From DATJJW01 sp035491935 (GTDB lineage Bacteria; Pseudomonadota; Alphaproteobacteria; ATCC43930; CGMCC-115725): DNA of 22,936 nt. Below the pieces are notes generated by a model. It was not told where the DNA came from. It did not search any database and was given only the letters and a program-made list of their open reading frames with translations. Of the stretch, positions 1 to 7,317 are shown piece by piece (the stretch's first letter is position 1; each line of letters opens with the position of its first letter). The stretch covers positions 1 to 22,936 of the forward strand of contig DATJJW010000060.1 of assembly GCA_035491935.1 (NCBI GenBank), given 5' to 3'. The translations under genes were made by a program, and so were the position numbers.

Positions 1-753
1 CTGTCGGGTCGACATTTCGGGATCGAGCCGGGCCTTGGTCGCGTCCGGCCACCAATCGGGCCTGAGGGTCAGGCGATAGCCTTCCTGCACCTCGTCGAAC
101 TCGGCAAGCTGGGCTTTGAGCGCCGGCCAGATCTCGCGGGCAAGCTCATAGACGGTGGCGCCGGGGCCGGCCTCGCTGTCGATGGTCAGTTGGCGGACCG
201 GCTGCTCGCCCAAGGGTGAGCGTATCATGCCGGCATCGAAACCGATGACGAGGCGGGTTCCATGCCATTCGGCGCGCCAGACCGTCCGCTTGGTCTCGAT
301 GGCGAAGATCGGCACTAGCGTCTCGGGGTCGAGCGCGCCGGCTTCGTGCGGATCGACGCCCGGCTGCAGCGCCAGGCGTATGAGATCGGGACGGCCGCCG
401 GTGATCGGCGCCTCGACGTCCCGAACCGTGCGGCCGCCCATGCGGCGCTCGCCGATCGCCAGCATGCGCTGGGAGGTTCGTGTGCCGCTGCGGCGCAGGC
501 CCAGGGCAAAGCCGGTGCGGCCGATGGCGCCGTCGGCTGTATCCCAATAGACCCGCTCGATCTTGCGCGTCATCGCACGCGATAGAGCGGCCCCGAGGGC
601 TGCCGTAAGCGCTGGGCGCAAGGCAGCTTCATCGGTGGCATCGAGGCGAAGGATAAGACGCAGGGGTGGGTGCGCTTCCATGGGCGTGGCCAGTGCCGCA
701 AATGGCTGGATGGCACGGGTGTCGATCCGGGCGAGACCGGCATCGGCGATCAT
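1..753 (-). CDS. CYTH-domain (triphosphate tunnel metalloenzyme-like) protein, 3'-truncated by window edge
   Basis: The minus frame is open from an ATG at 753 to the window edge (251 codons, no stop), so the C-terminus is missing. The order of blocks follows the CYTH fold of inorganic triphosphatase YgiF and class IV adenylate cyclases: a first strand (LRLILRLD), then RKIERVYWDTADG and FALGLRR, later PIFAIETKRTVW, LVIGFDAG, and a closing EVQEGYRL. In that family these strands form a tunnel that binds triphosphate through acidic and basic side chains. The signature ExExK of strand 1 is not intact here, so catalysis is doubtful. A second ATG at 681 (MEAHPPLR) is an alternative start close to where the domain begins. 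Many relatives carry a CHAD domain after CYTH, which would lie outside the window. The family call is by eye. Confidence 0.7.
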   Translation of the reverse strand, partial: MIADAGLARIDTRAIQPFAALATPMEAHPPLRLILRLDATDEAALRPALTAALGAALSRAMTRKIERVYWDTADGAIGRTGFALGLRRSGTRTSQRMLAIGERRMGGRTVRDVEAPITGGRPDLIRLALQPGVDPHEAGALDPETLVPIFAIETKRTVWRAEWHGTRLVIGFDAGMIRSPLGEQPVRQLTIDSEAGPGATVYELAREIWPALKAQLAEFDEVQEGYRLTLRPDWWPDATKARLDPEMSTRQ

Positions 754-849
754 TCTATCTGTATTTCCTTCGTCGTCTATCCGGTGGGATTCCTGGCGCT
801 CCCATTCATGGAGCTATCAAAAAATCCTATCAGAGATCGCGACGGCGGC

Positions 850-876
850 AAGGGGTGGCTGCAAACTCCACCCCTT
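850..876 (-). terminator. Possible terminator hairpin after the lipoprotein gene
   Basis: A perfect 9-bp inverted repeat (AAGGGGTGG at 850-858, CCACCCCTT at 868-876, 9-nt loop) lies 7 bases past the minus-strand stop codon at 883. There is no U tract directly after the stem. The nearest T run on that strand is about 25 nt further on, so intrinsic termination is only possible, not clear. Confidence 0.4.
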
Positions 877-882
877 ATCCAT

Positions 883-2157
883 CTAGGATCGCGGTTGTTT
901 CTGGGCCGCGCGCATTTGTTGGGCCAGCGCGTTCAGCCATTCTTGCATGGTCGGATGGCCGTGCGGCGGCGCGAATTCATGGGTGGTCTCGTCGCCGGCG
1001 ATCCGGAACGACCATTGTTCCGGTGCCTTGGCCGCCCGCCACAGTGTCGCATCGTTCGCGCCCACTATCACATCGGTCACGTCCTGGGTCTTGACCTCGA
1101 CCTCTTGGAACAGCCCGCTCTTGCGGATCGATTCGATCTCGCCGGCGGTCACCGCGTCATAGAACGCCTTGTCGGCCTGGCGTATCTCTGGACCGTCCGC
1201 GGCATCGGCATGGGCCAGGCTGATATCGGCGGGTTTCGGATGGGCGGGAACGACGATCCGGAGCTTGGCGCCGATCGGTTGCGCTAGGGGCGTCACCTGG
1301 TCGCCTGCCCCGATCCAGGCGGCCTTCAGGGCCGGCGCCAGATCGGTGGCCGAGGCATAGTCGTCGCCTGCGAAGCGGAAATGGGGCGCGCCATTGCCAT
1401 TCGTCTGGATCGAATAGAGCATGCTGACGCGGCCGCCCTCGCTGCGCGCCTTCTCCGCCGCGGCACGGACTGCCGCCACCCAGCCGGGTAGGTCCGGGGA
1501 ATCGGCGATGTCGTGCACGTCGCCTTCATGATAGCGCAGATGCCAGCGGCCATTGCGGAACCAAAGCGAGAATTCGCTCTTACCGTCGCTGATCGGTGCC
1601 GGGTCGGAATCGACCGTGACCGGCTGGAAGCCGCCCGAATGCTCCAGCGCGGCATCATGATAGCGGTCGAGCATGCGCTGATAGTCGAGCATGGCATTGG
1701 CATATTGCCGGCTGCCATTGGGGTTGTCGGTATTGATGTTCGTATCGTCGAGCGTACGGATCGGCATGATCAGGCGCAGGCTGCCGATCGGTGCCAGGCT
1801 CGGCACTTGGGACAATGAGGCGGTGAGGGTCGTGTTGAGCGCGGCGGTGAAGGTGTCTTCGGAGGCGAGCGGCTTGCCGTTCTGCGCATAGGCGGCGGAC
1901 GCCGCCGGGCTGCTCGGCACGTCAATGGTGAAGCCCTGCGGCAGAGGCGTACGGACCACGATCGGCTTGGCCTGCTTCTTCGGCGGCGGACGCTTGATCT
2001 TCTTCTTGACCGGCGCCGGGGCCACGACCGGCGGCGGAGCAGCGACGACCGGCGGCGGCGGCGGCGGCGCGGGCTTCTCGGCACAGCCCGCCTCGATGAG
2101 GGCTACGGCAAGGAGCGCCGCGAGATGCTGGAGGCTTTTACGAGATCCGAAGAGCAT
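883..2157 (-). CDS. Predicted lipoprotein with Pro/Lys-rich linker and two tandem copies of an unrecognised domain
   Basis: The 424-aa product starts with a basic, then hydrophobic signal-like segment ending in IEAGC, suggesting lipidation at Cys25; Glu at -3 makes the lipobox imperfect. Residues 28-66 are rich in Pro, Val and Lys (a run of six prolines comes from a GGC tract at 2051-2065 on the plus strand), a typical extended periplasmic spacer. The rest looks duplicated. Residues 121-132 (LAPIGSLRLIMP) match 291-304 (LAQPIGAKLRIVVP). Residues 174-182 (SGGFQPVTV) match 347-355 (SGLFQEVEV). LW...W.LRYHEGD near 199-213 matches LW...WSFRIAGDE near 372-390, and each copy ends in a helix (GWVAAVRAAAEKA; EWLNALAQQMRAA). 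I do not recognise the family and assign no function. It has no close operon partner. Confidence 0.75.
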   Translation of the reverse strand: MLFGSRKSLQHLAALLAVALIEAGCAEKPAPPPPPPVVAAPPPVVAPAPVKKKIKRPPPKKQAKPIVVRTPLPQGFTIDVPSSPAASAAYAQNGKPLASEDTFTAALNTTLTASLSQVPSLAPIGSLRLIMPIRTLDDTNINTDNPNGSRQYANAMLDYQRMLDRYHDAALEHSGGFQPVTVDSDPAPISDGKSEFSLWFRNGRWHLRYHEGDVHDIADSPDLPGWVAAVRAAAEKARSEGGRVSMLYSIQTNGNGAPHFRFAGDDYASATDLAPALKAAWIGAGDQVTPLAQPIGAKLRIVVPAHPKPADISLAHADAADGPEIRQADKAFYDAVTAGEIESIRKSGLFQEVEVKTQDVTDVIVGANDATLWRAAKAPEQWSFRIAGDETTHEFAPPHGHPTMQEWLNALAQQMRAAQKQPRS

Positions 2158-2201
2158 GAATGGTCCCGATGTCGCATTGTCCGCTCCCGGTCTATCGACA
2201 A

Positions 2202-2230
2202 ATAGTTAATAAAAACCTTTCATTAACTAT
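2202..2230. promoter_or_regulatory. AT-rich inverted repeat upstream of the lipoprotein gene
   Basis: ATAGTTAAT (2202-2210) and ATTAACTAT (2222-2230) form a perfect 9-bp dyad with an 11-nt spacer, inside a markedly AT-rich island in an otherwise GC-rich sequence. It lies 45-73 bases upstream of the minus-strand lipoprotein start at 2157, where a promoter or operator would be expected. The two TTAA cores are 13 nt apart, not the 7 nt of a CtrA site. The regulator is unknown. Confidence 0.4.
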
Positions 2231-2294
2231 CGGCCGAGTTTTTTGTATTTTTTTGCGAAATCAGCGATTTCCGCGAGTTTTATCGCGGCAAGGT

Positions 2295-3233
2295 TCAACT
2301 CGTGGAGGTGCCGGGAAGGTGTCCCGCGTTGACGAATTCCCGGCAGAAATCAATGAAGGCTTCGGCCATGCGGGTATGGCGCAAGCCTTTCAGCGCCATC
2401 AACCCCAAGGGCAGGGGCGGGGTGGGATCCTCGATGGCGAGATAGGCCAACGGCAGCCCCTCGAGCGAGGCCATGTTGCGCGGGCGGACATGGCCGATGC
2501 CATAGCCGTCGCCGCGTGCGGCCAGGCTGCGGATGGCGTCCATGTGCTCGAACGTGCCGAACAGGTTCGGCGCCAGACTCCGGCCGTGGAACAACGACAG
2601 GCAATAGTCGCGGCTGTCGGGCCGGTCGAGAAGCAGCAGCGGTTCCTCGGCCATCTCGCGCAAACTGACGCCGTGACGCCTGGTCGACGGATGCCGGGCC
2701 AGTGGATGATCAGCGGCGAGGAAGACGAAGGGGGGAAGCGACGCCAGCATCTCGAAGCCGATATCGGCCGGTATGGCGAAATCGTATCCCAGGGCCAAGG
2801 TGATGTCGCCGCGCCGCAGATCGGCGATGAGGCTGGCCTGGTTGCCCGCCCTTGCCTGGATGCGCGCGGTCGCAAAACGCGCCTGGAACGCATGGACCAA
2901 TTCCGGCGCCAGCAGAGGATAGAGGGTGGAAAGGCATCCGATCTCCAAGGATCCCGTGACCTTGCCTGATAGCGCCGCGGCGATGGCATTGAGCTCCTCC
3001 GCCTGGAGCAGCAGGTTCTTCGCCTCGCGCAGGAAATGCGTGCCCTGAGATGTGAGCGACAGGCCTTGCGCATGGTGGCGGATGAAGAGCTGGAAGCCGA
3101 AGGCCTGCTCCAACTGCGAGATTGCGGCCGAAATCGAGGGCTGCGAGATATGCACCCGCTCCGAGGCCAGCGTGATGCTGCCAGTCTCGCCGGCCGCCAC
3201 GAAATACTCGATCTGTTTCAACGTGAAGCGCAT
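2295..3233 (-). CDS. LysR-family transcriptional regulator
   Basis: The 312-aa product has the standard LysR layout. An N-terminal winged helix-turn-helix (FTLKQIEYFVAAGE..., with HISQPSISAAISQLE as the recognition region) is followed by a linker helix and a periplasmic-binding-protein-like effector domain from about residue 90. ATG at 3233 is chosen because MRFTLKQIEYF is the usual LysR N-terminus; a GTG at 3242 would add three residues. Neither start has a clear ribosome binding site. The gene is divergent from the DUF1028 gene at 3350, and a T-N11-A dyad lies just upstream of its start, so it probably controls itself and that neighbour. The inducer is not predictable from the sequence. Confidence 0.93.
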   Translation of the reverse strand: MRFTLKQIEYFVAAGETGSITLASERVHISQPSISAAISQLEQAFGFQLFIRHHAQGLSLTSQGTHFLREAKNLLLQAEELNAIAAALSGKVTGSLEIGCLSTLYPLLAPELVHAFQARFATARIQARAGNQASLIADLRRGDITLALGYDFAIPADIGFEMLASLPPFVFLAADHPLARHPSTRRHGVSLREMAEEPLLLLDRPDSRDYCLSLFHGRSLAPNLFGTFEHMDAIRSLAARGDGYGIGHVRPRNMASLEGLPLAYLAIEDPTPPLPLGLMALKGLRHTRMAEAFIDFCREFVNAGHLPGTSTS

Positions 3234-3249
3234 CGATGTCACGGCATGC

Positions 3250-3272
3250 TTGCTTCAGGATATCCGAAGCAA
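3250..3272. promoter_or_regulatory. LysR-type operator dyad (T-N11-A)
   Basis: TTGCTTC (3250-3256) and GAAGCAA (3266-3272) are perfect inverted arms around a 9-nt centre containing GGATATCC. The core TCAGGATATCCGA fits the LysR T-N11-A rule exactly. It lies in the divergent region between the LysR gene and the DUF1028 gene, 7 bases before the outermost LysR start option at 3242 and 16 before the preferred one at 3233. That position fits autoregulation plus control of the divergent gene. Confidence 0.6.
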
Positions 3273-3349
3273 TCACTCCGTGGCTTTTTCCTGCCCCATG
3301 TCAAGGCGCACAGCTTATCCTGGGCCCGACCGACAGCGTGGAGACGCCC

Positions 3350-4024
3350 ATGACATTCTCGATCGTTGCCCGTTGCCCCCGCACCCGGCGTTTTGCCGTA
3401 GCGGTGTCATCCTCCTTTCCAGCCGCGGCGGCACACGGTGCTTTTGTCCGCGCCGGCATTGGCGCGGTCGCGACGCAGCACCTGACCGACCCGTCGTTGG
3501 GGGCGAAGGCGCTCGATCTCCTCGCCCAAGGCATGCTGCCGCTGGCGGTGCTGGCCGAATTGCGCAAGACCGTGCCGCAGGTCGAGTATCGTCAGCTGAT
3601 CCTGATCGATCGAACCGGCAACACCGCCGGCTTTTCCGGCAAGGAGGTTTGGGGCGTGAGCGGCATGGCGCGCGGCACGGACGTCGTTTCGGCCGGCAGC
3701 ATGCTCGCCAATGCCCAGGTGCCCGAAATGATGGCCAAGGCGTTCGAGGCGATGCCCCACGCCGATCTCGGCGACCGGATCGTCGCCGCGATGGAGGCAG
3801 GGCTCGATACCGGCGGCGAAGCAGGTGCCCTGCGTTCCGCTGGCCTGTTGATCGTCGACAAGGAATCCTGGGCAGTGGCCGATCTCAGGATCGACTGGCA
3901 TGATAACCCGATTGGGGAGCTGGCGGCGCTCTGGCGCCTGTGGCGGCAACAGCAGGATGCCTTCATCACCCGTGCGCTCGATCCCGCATCGGTGCCGCGC
4001 CACGACGCGCCGGAGGATGAATAG
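3350..4024 (+). CDS. DUF1028 family protein (Ntn-hydrolase-like fold)
   Basis: The 224-aa product begins MTFSIVARCP, the usual start of DUF1028 proteins, and continues with the family hallmarks: AVAVSSSFPA, GAVATQHLTDPSLG, and a later GFSGKEVWGVSG and AGSMLANAQV. The family is predicted to adopt an Ntn-hydrolase-type fold and its members often neighbour amidohydrolases or peptide/amino-acid utilisation genes, but the substrate is unknown. The frame is open further upstream (to 3236), but ATG 3350 follows a GGAG (about 8 nt spacing) and matches the family N-terminus. The divergent LysR gene is the likely regulator. A short GC palindrome follows the stop, with no U tract. Confidence 0.88.
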   Translation: MTFSIVARCPRTRRFAVAVSSSFPAAAAHGAFVRAGIGAVATQHLTDPSLGAKALDLLAQGMLPLAVLAELRKTVPQVEYRQLILIDRTGNTAGFSGKEVWGVSGMARGTDVVSAGSMLANAQVPEMMAKAFEAMPHADLGDRIVAAMEAGLDTGGEAGALRSAGLLIVDKESWAVADLRIDWHDNPIGELAALWRLWRQQQDAFITRALDPASVPRHDAPEDE

Positions 4025-4161
4025 GTCCGGCGCAGGCGCCAACCCCGGCCGTTCATGGCCATGTCCGCGTCATTCATTGGCACGTCCTTCCCGTCATCGC
4101 AGGCGAAATTTGCGGCGACGGCGTAGAGGCGGCTTCCCGTTCCTTATGGTGGAATTGTTTT

Positions 4162-4167
4162 TATAAT
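4162..4167 (+). promoter_or_regulatory. Candidate -10 box (TATAAT) for the pentapeptide/DUF115 pair
   Basis: A perfect TATAAT lies in a locally AT-rich stretch (about 4150-4185) in the 223-base gap after the DUF1028 gene, 81 bases before the ATG at 4248. No convincing TTGACA is seen 16-18 bases upstream, so the promoter call is tentative. Confidence 0.4.
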
Positions 4168-4247
4168 GTACGTGTAAGTTTCATGTTCTGGTGGCATGTT
4201 CGTTCCAGAGGCCGCCCGGTGCCGGTGGGGAAGGGAGAGGACACGTC

Positions 4248-4823
4248 ATGCCGATCACCAGCCAGATTTCCGTATCCTCCGGAACCATCCAGACCCTGAT
4301 GGTTAGTCATTTGACGGCTGCTTCCGCCAATATCGCGCGGCTGACCGTCAGCAACGTGACGGTTCATGCGAGCCATCTGGTCGCCGTTTCGGCGAGCATC
4401 GGCAAGATCACGGCCAGCAGCCTCACCGCCAAAAACATCGCGGCCAGCAACCTAACGTCCAGCAACGTGAAGGCGAGTCATCTAGCCGCCGGGCAGCTGA
4501 GCGTGGCGCACGCCTTCATTCTGACGCCGCAGCTGATCCAGGCCGCCGGCTCCAATAGCCAGGCGAACGCCACGCCGATCACGGCACCCGCCGTGGTCGT
4601 CGTGAAGGCCTCCAGCTCCAGCCGCGGCATCAGGCTGCCGGTAGCCGCGACCGGGTTGACGGAGCTGATCACCAATGCCGCCAGCCACGGCATTCATGTC
4701 TTTCCGGCATCGGGCGATCGCGTCGGCGCGGCGGCGACCAATGCCGGCACCGTGCTGCCCACCGGCGGCGGCGGAATCTTCTTTGCACAGGATGCGACGA
4801 CATGGAGGGTGATCGGGGTCTAA
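4248..4823 (+). CDS. Pentapeptide-repeat protein with a phage-like C-terminal segment
   Basis: The 191-aa product starts at ATG 4248, behind a strong AAGGGAGAGG ribosome binding site. Hydrophobic residues recur exactly every five positions from about residue 14 to 84 (for example Ile54, Leu59, Ile64, Leu69, Val74, Leu79, Leu84) in units such as SSLTA, SNLTS and SHLAA. That is the spacing of pentapeptide-repeat right-handed quadrilateral beta-helices. The repeats are rich in Ser, Thr, Asn and Ala. A linker follows, then a globular end (HVFPASGDRVG...IFFAQDATTWRVIGV) that resembles, from memory, C-termini of small phage or prophage structural proteins. No signal peptide or membrane segment is present. 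The next gene overlaps its 3' end by 22 bases, implying co-translation. The function is unknown; a surface or structural role is inference. Confidence 0.75.
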   Translation: MPITSQISVSSGTIQTLMVSHLTAASANIARLTVSNVTVHASHLVAVSASIGKITASSLTAKNIAASNLTSSNVKASHLAAGQLSVAHAFILTPQLIQAAGSNSQANATPITAPAVVVVKASSSSRGIRLPVAATGLTELITNAASHGIHVFPASGDRVGAAATNAGTVLPTGGGGIFFAQDATTWRVIGV

Positions 4824-5542
4824 TCCGCTTCGAGGTCCACACGCCTCTAACGGATGAGTACCTGTGCCGGCATGTCGAGGCATCCTTGGCCCTGGGGCTG
4901 GAGGAGGCCAGTGTACAGGCGCCGCGCAGGCAGCGCCTGACGGTCGTGGCGAACGGCCCATCGGCCCTGCAGGCGCCGTTGGGTCGGTCGCCGACCCTGG
5001 CGATCAACAATGCATTGCGCCTGTTCGTCGAGCACGGCCTGGCGCCGGATTTCTGGATCGCCTCCGATCCTCAGGAACTCGTTGCCGGCTTTTTGCGCGA
5101 TGCGCCGCCTATGACGACATATCTTGTCGCCAGCAAATGCCATCCGGCGGTGTTCGAGGCGTTGCAGGGCCGCCGGGTGCTGTTGTGGCATTGCGCGGAG
5201 CCGGCGACGATGGCGTTGCTGGTCGGCCGGCTGGTGGTGCAGACCAGCATCTCCGTGACCCTGTGCGCCCTGAACCTCATGCCGGTCTTGGGCTTCCATC
5301 GCATGGAGGTCTGGGGCTGGGATGGCTGTTATATAGCCGGTCGCGACCATGCCGTGTCGCAAGGCCACGCGCGCAACGACATTTCCGTGCGTCTGGGGCC
5401 GAGGCGGCGTTTCGCCACGACCAAGACTTGGGCGGCTGAAGCCGAGGAAGCCGTGCGCATGTTCCAGGCGACGCCACGCCAGGTCAGGATACGCGGACGC
5501 GGCATGATCGGTGCGATCCTGCGGCAATTCGCCTTGATCTAG
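4802..5542 (+). CDS. DUF115/MAF-like protein, putative glycosyltransferase
   Basis: The 246-aa product carries the DUF115 (MptE-like/motility accessory factor) pattern. It has a nucleotide-sugar-type loop VVANGPSAL (residues 48-56), AINNAL (67-72), PDFWIASDP (82-90), and a C-terminal block SISVTLCALNLM...VWGWDG (149-175) followed by a conserved-looking RDHA. In the broader family, Maf proteins transfer nonulosonic acids to flagellin Ser/Thr, while archaeal MptE is a pterin pyrophosphokinase, so the exact chemistry is open. ATG 4802 is the only good start; it overlaps the upstream gene by 22 bases and has an AGGA about 9 bases ahead. No signal peptide is seen. The tight coupling suggests it acts on, or with, the pentapeptide-repeat product. 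It converges on bpt with 19 bases between. Confidence 0.7.
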   Translation: MEGDRGLIRFEVHTPLTDEYLCRHVEASLALGLEEASVQAPRRQRLTVVANGPSALQAPLGRSPTLAINNALRLFVEHGLAPDFWIASDPQELVAGFLRDAPPMTTYLVASKCHPAVFEALQGRRVLLWHCAEPATMALLVGRLVVQTSISVTLCALNLMPVLGFHRMEVWGWDGCYIAGRDHAVSQGHARNDISVRLGPRRRFATTKTWAAEAEEAVRMFQATPRQVRIRGRGMIGAILRQFALI

Positions 5543-5561
5543 ACGGCCGCCTGCCTTCGGC

Positions 5562-6287
5562 TCAGGCCATCTTGAATTCGTACCAGCCGGCAGGACCCAG
5601 GGCCTCGAGCGGCTGGAAGCGGGTCTTGTAGGTCATCTTGCGGCTGCCGGGAATCCAGTAGCCGAGATAGACATAGGGCAGTGACAGCTCGCGGGCCTGT
5701 TCGATCAGCTGCAGGACGAGATAGGTGCCCAGGCTGCGCCGAGAATCCTCGGGCCGATAGAAGCTGTAGACGGCGGACAGCCCGTCATCCAGTACGTCGG
5801 TGAGGCAGGCGCCGGCCAATGCACCCTCCGCATCGGCGAGGCCGATCAGGACCGTTTCCAGCGGGCTGTCCTCCAGCATGGCGCGATAGTCGTCATAGCC
5901 CATGCCGGCCATGTCGCTGTCGGCGTGGCGCGAGGCCAGATAGCGGGTGAAGAGCTCGAAGCCGTCCTCGGTGGCGGTGGCGGGCAGCACGATGCGCTGG
6001 AGGTCGGCATTGAGGCGGGCCAGCCGCGCGCCGGAGCGTTGCGAGACGAAGCGTTCGACCGGAATGCGTACCGGCACGCAGGCGGCGCAACCGTTGCAGA
6101 CCGGGCGATAGGCATAGTGATGGCTGCGGCGGAAGCCGGCGCGCGACAGCTCGTTATAGAGCTCCTGCGGGTTATCGCCGAGCAAGTCGGTGATGACCTT
6201 GCGTTCCATTTCGCCGGTCAGGTACGGGCAGGGTTGCGCACCGGTCCGGTAGAACTGCTGCAAGGGGGTTATCGCGCTCTGGCGCAT
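5562..6287 (-). CDS. bpt: Aspartate/glutamate leucyltransferase (Bpt, ATE1-like)
   Basis: The 241-aa product matches bacterial Bpt, which moves leucine from Leu-tRNA to proteins with N-terminal Asp or Glu and so marks them for ClpS/ClpAP degradation. Visible family landmarks are QPCPYLTGEMERKV near residues 18-31, the cysteine motif CNGCAAC (Cys64, Cys67, Cys70), and the C-terminal acetyltransferase-like block with VYSFY, YLVLQLIEQAR, YLGYWIPGSRKMTYKTRF and PLE. The length is normal for the family. No strong ribosome binding site precedes ATG 6287. The alpha-E gene ends 37 bases upstream on the same strand, so the two may be co-transcribed. Confidence 0.95.
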   Translation of the reverse strand: MRQSAITPLQQFYRTGAQPCPYLTGEMERKVITDLLGDNPQELYNELSRAGFRRSHHYAYRPVCNGCAACVPVRIPVERFVSQRSGARLARLNADLQRIVLPATATEDGFELFTRYLASRHADSDMAGMGYDDYRAMLEDSPLETVLIGLADAEGALAGACLTDVLDDGLSAVYSFYRPEDSRRSLGTYLVLQLIEQARELSLPYVYLGYWIPGSRKMTYKTRFQPLEALGPAGWYEFKMA

Positions 6288-6324
6288 GGCTTAAATAGCG
6301 GCTCCGCGCGAAAAACGGCTTGGC

Positions 6325-7317
6325 TCACGACTGTATCTGACCTTGGGCTTGGACCTGTTCGGGTGGCGCATGACCAAAAAACGCGATGTTCATCTGGCTC
6401 GTGATATTGATCAACAGCCGCTGCACGAGGTCAAGGAACTCATGCAGCCCTTGACTCAGTATGTATTCGATCGAGTGCCCCGCGAGAAGGGCGCGCAGCT
6501 CGTCGATCGCCTCCGATGCACCATTGCCGCCGCGTAGGTCGTAGCGCGACCTCAGGCCGGTGAGCAGGCTGTCGATCTCGTCGACGCAATGGAAGACCGA
6601 ACGCGGGAAGCGGCGGTTGAGCAGCATGAAACCCGCGACCCTGGTCGGCAGCTGCCCGGTTGCGTGCAGGCGGCGGAAGGCGTGATAGCCTGCCGCCGAG
6701 CGCAGCAGCGCGCTCCACTGGCTGGCATCGATCGGCGAGCCGACATCCGCGATGCGGGGCAGCAGCAGATGGTATTTGATGTCGAGCAAACGGGTCGTCT
6801 CGTCGCCGCGCTCGATATAGCGGCCGAGTTGATAGAAATACCAGCCCTCGTCCCTGTAGAACGTACCCTCGGTGATGCCGGTATGGGTCTGGCACGCCTC
6901 CTTGACCCAGCTGAACAGCCGGTTGAGGTTGCCGAGCGTCAGATCTCCCGAATCGATGGTCTTCAGCCGGTTGTAAAACATGTTGAGCTGCACCCACATC
7001 TCGGTCGAGATGAGCGGGCGCAGTGTACGGGCGTTTTCGCGCGCATTGCGGACCGAGGCGATGATCGAATGCGGGTTCTCGATGTCGGTGACGTAGAAGC
7101 GCAGCACGGCATCGACGGTCGCGACCGCGTGCTTGGCGAAGAACGCCTCGTCATTGGCATAGAGCTGGACGATGGACAGCCAGTTCTGGCTGCCCCGGCT
7201 GTCGCGGTTGAAGGTCTCGTTGACGTCGAGGATGCGTGCCAGATTCTCCGCCCGCTCGATGTATCGGGCCAGCCAGAAGATGCATTCGGCGTATCGAGCG
7301 AGGAGTGTGCTACTCAA
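6325..7317 (-). CDS. Alpha-E domain protein (DUF403)
   Basis: The 330-aa, largely helical protein has the alpha-E signature: an N-terminal CIFWLARYIERAENLARILDV, a mid-protein NARTLRPLIS, and a second WYFYQLGRYIERGDETTRLLD. This family is found with circularly permuted ATP-grasp enzymes and is predicted to take part in peptide-bond (amidoligase) chemistry; no activity is firmly established. Translation must start at TTG 7317, because no ATG or GTG lies nearby in frame. The start overlaps the end of the upstream ATP-grasp gene by 8 bases, a sign of translational coupling. The often-seen transglutaminase partner is not next to it; bpt follows instead. Confidence 0.93.
   Translation of the reverse strand: MSSTLLARYAECIFWLARYIERAENLARILDVNETFNRDSRGSQNWLSIVQLYANDEAFFAKHAVATVDAVLRFYVTDIENPHSIIASVRNARENARTLRPLISTEMWVQLNMFYNRLKTIDSGDLTLGNLNRLFSWVKEACQTHTGITEGTFYRDEGWYFYQLGRYIERGDETTRLLDIKYHLLLPRIADVGSPIDASQWSALLRSAAGYHAFRRLHATGQLPTRVAGFMLLNRRFPRSVFHCVDEIDSLLTGLRSRYDLRGGNGASEAIDELRALLAGHSIEYILSQGLHEFLDLVQRLLINITSQMNIAFFGHAPPEQVQAQGQIQS

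Noticed and set aside
2051..2065. GGC triplet repeat considered as a phase-variation tract
   Set aside because: Only five triplets, and length change would keep the frame and merely vary the proline run.
2206..2226. Two TTAA boxes considered as a CtrA site
   Set aside because: Spacing is 13 bases, not the 7 of the CtrA consensus TTAA-N7-TTAA.
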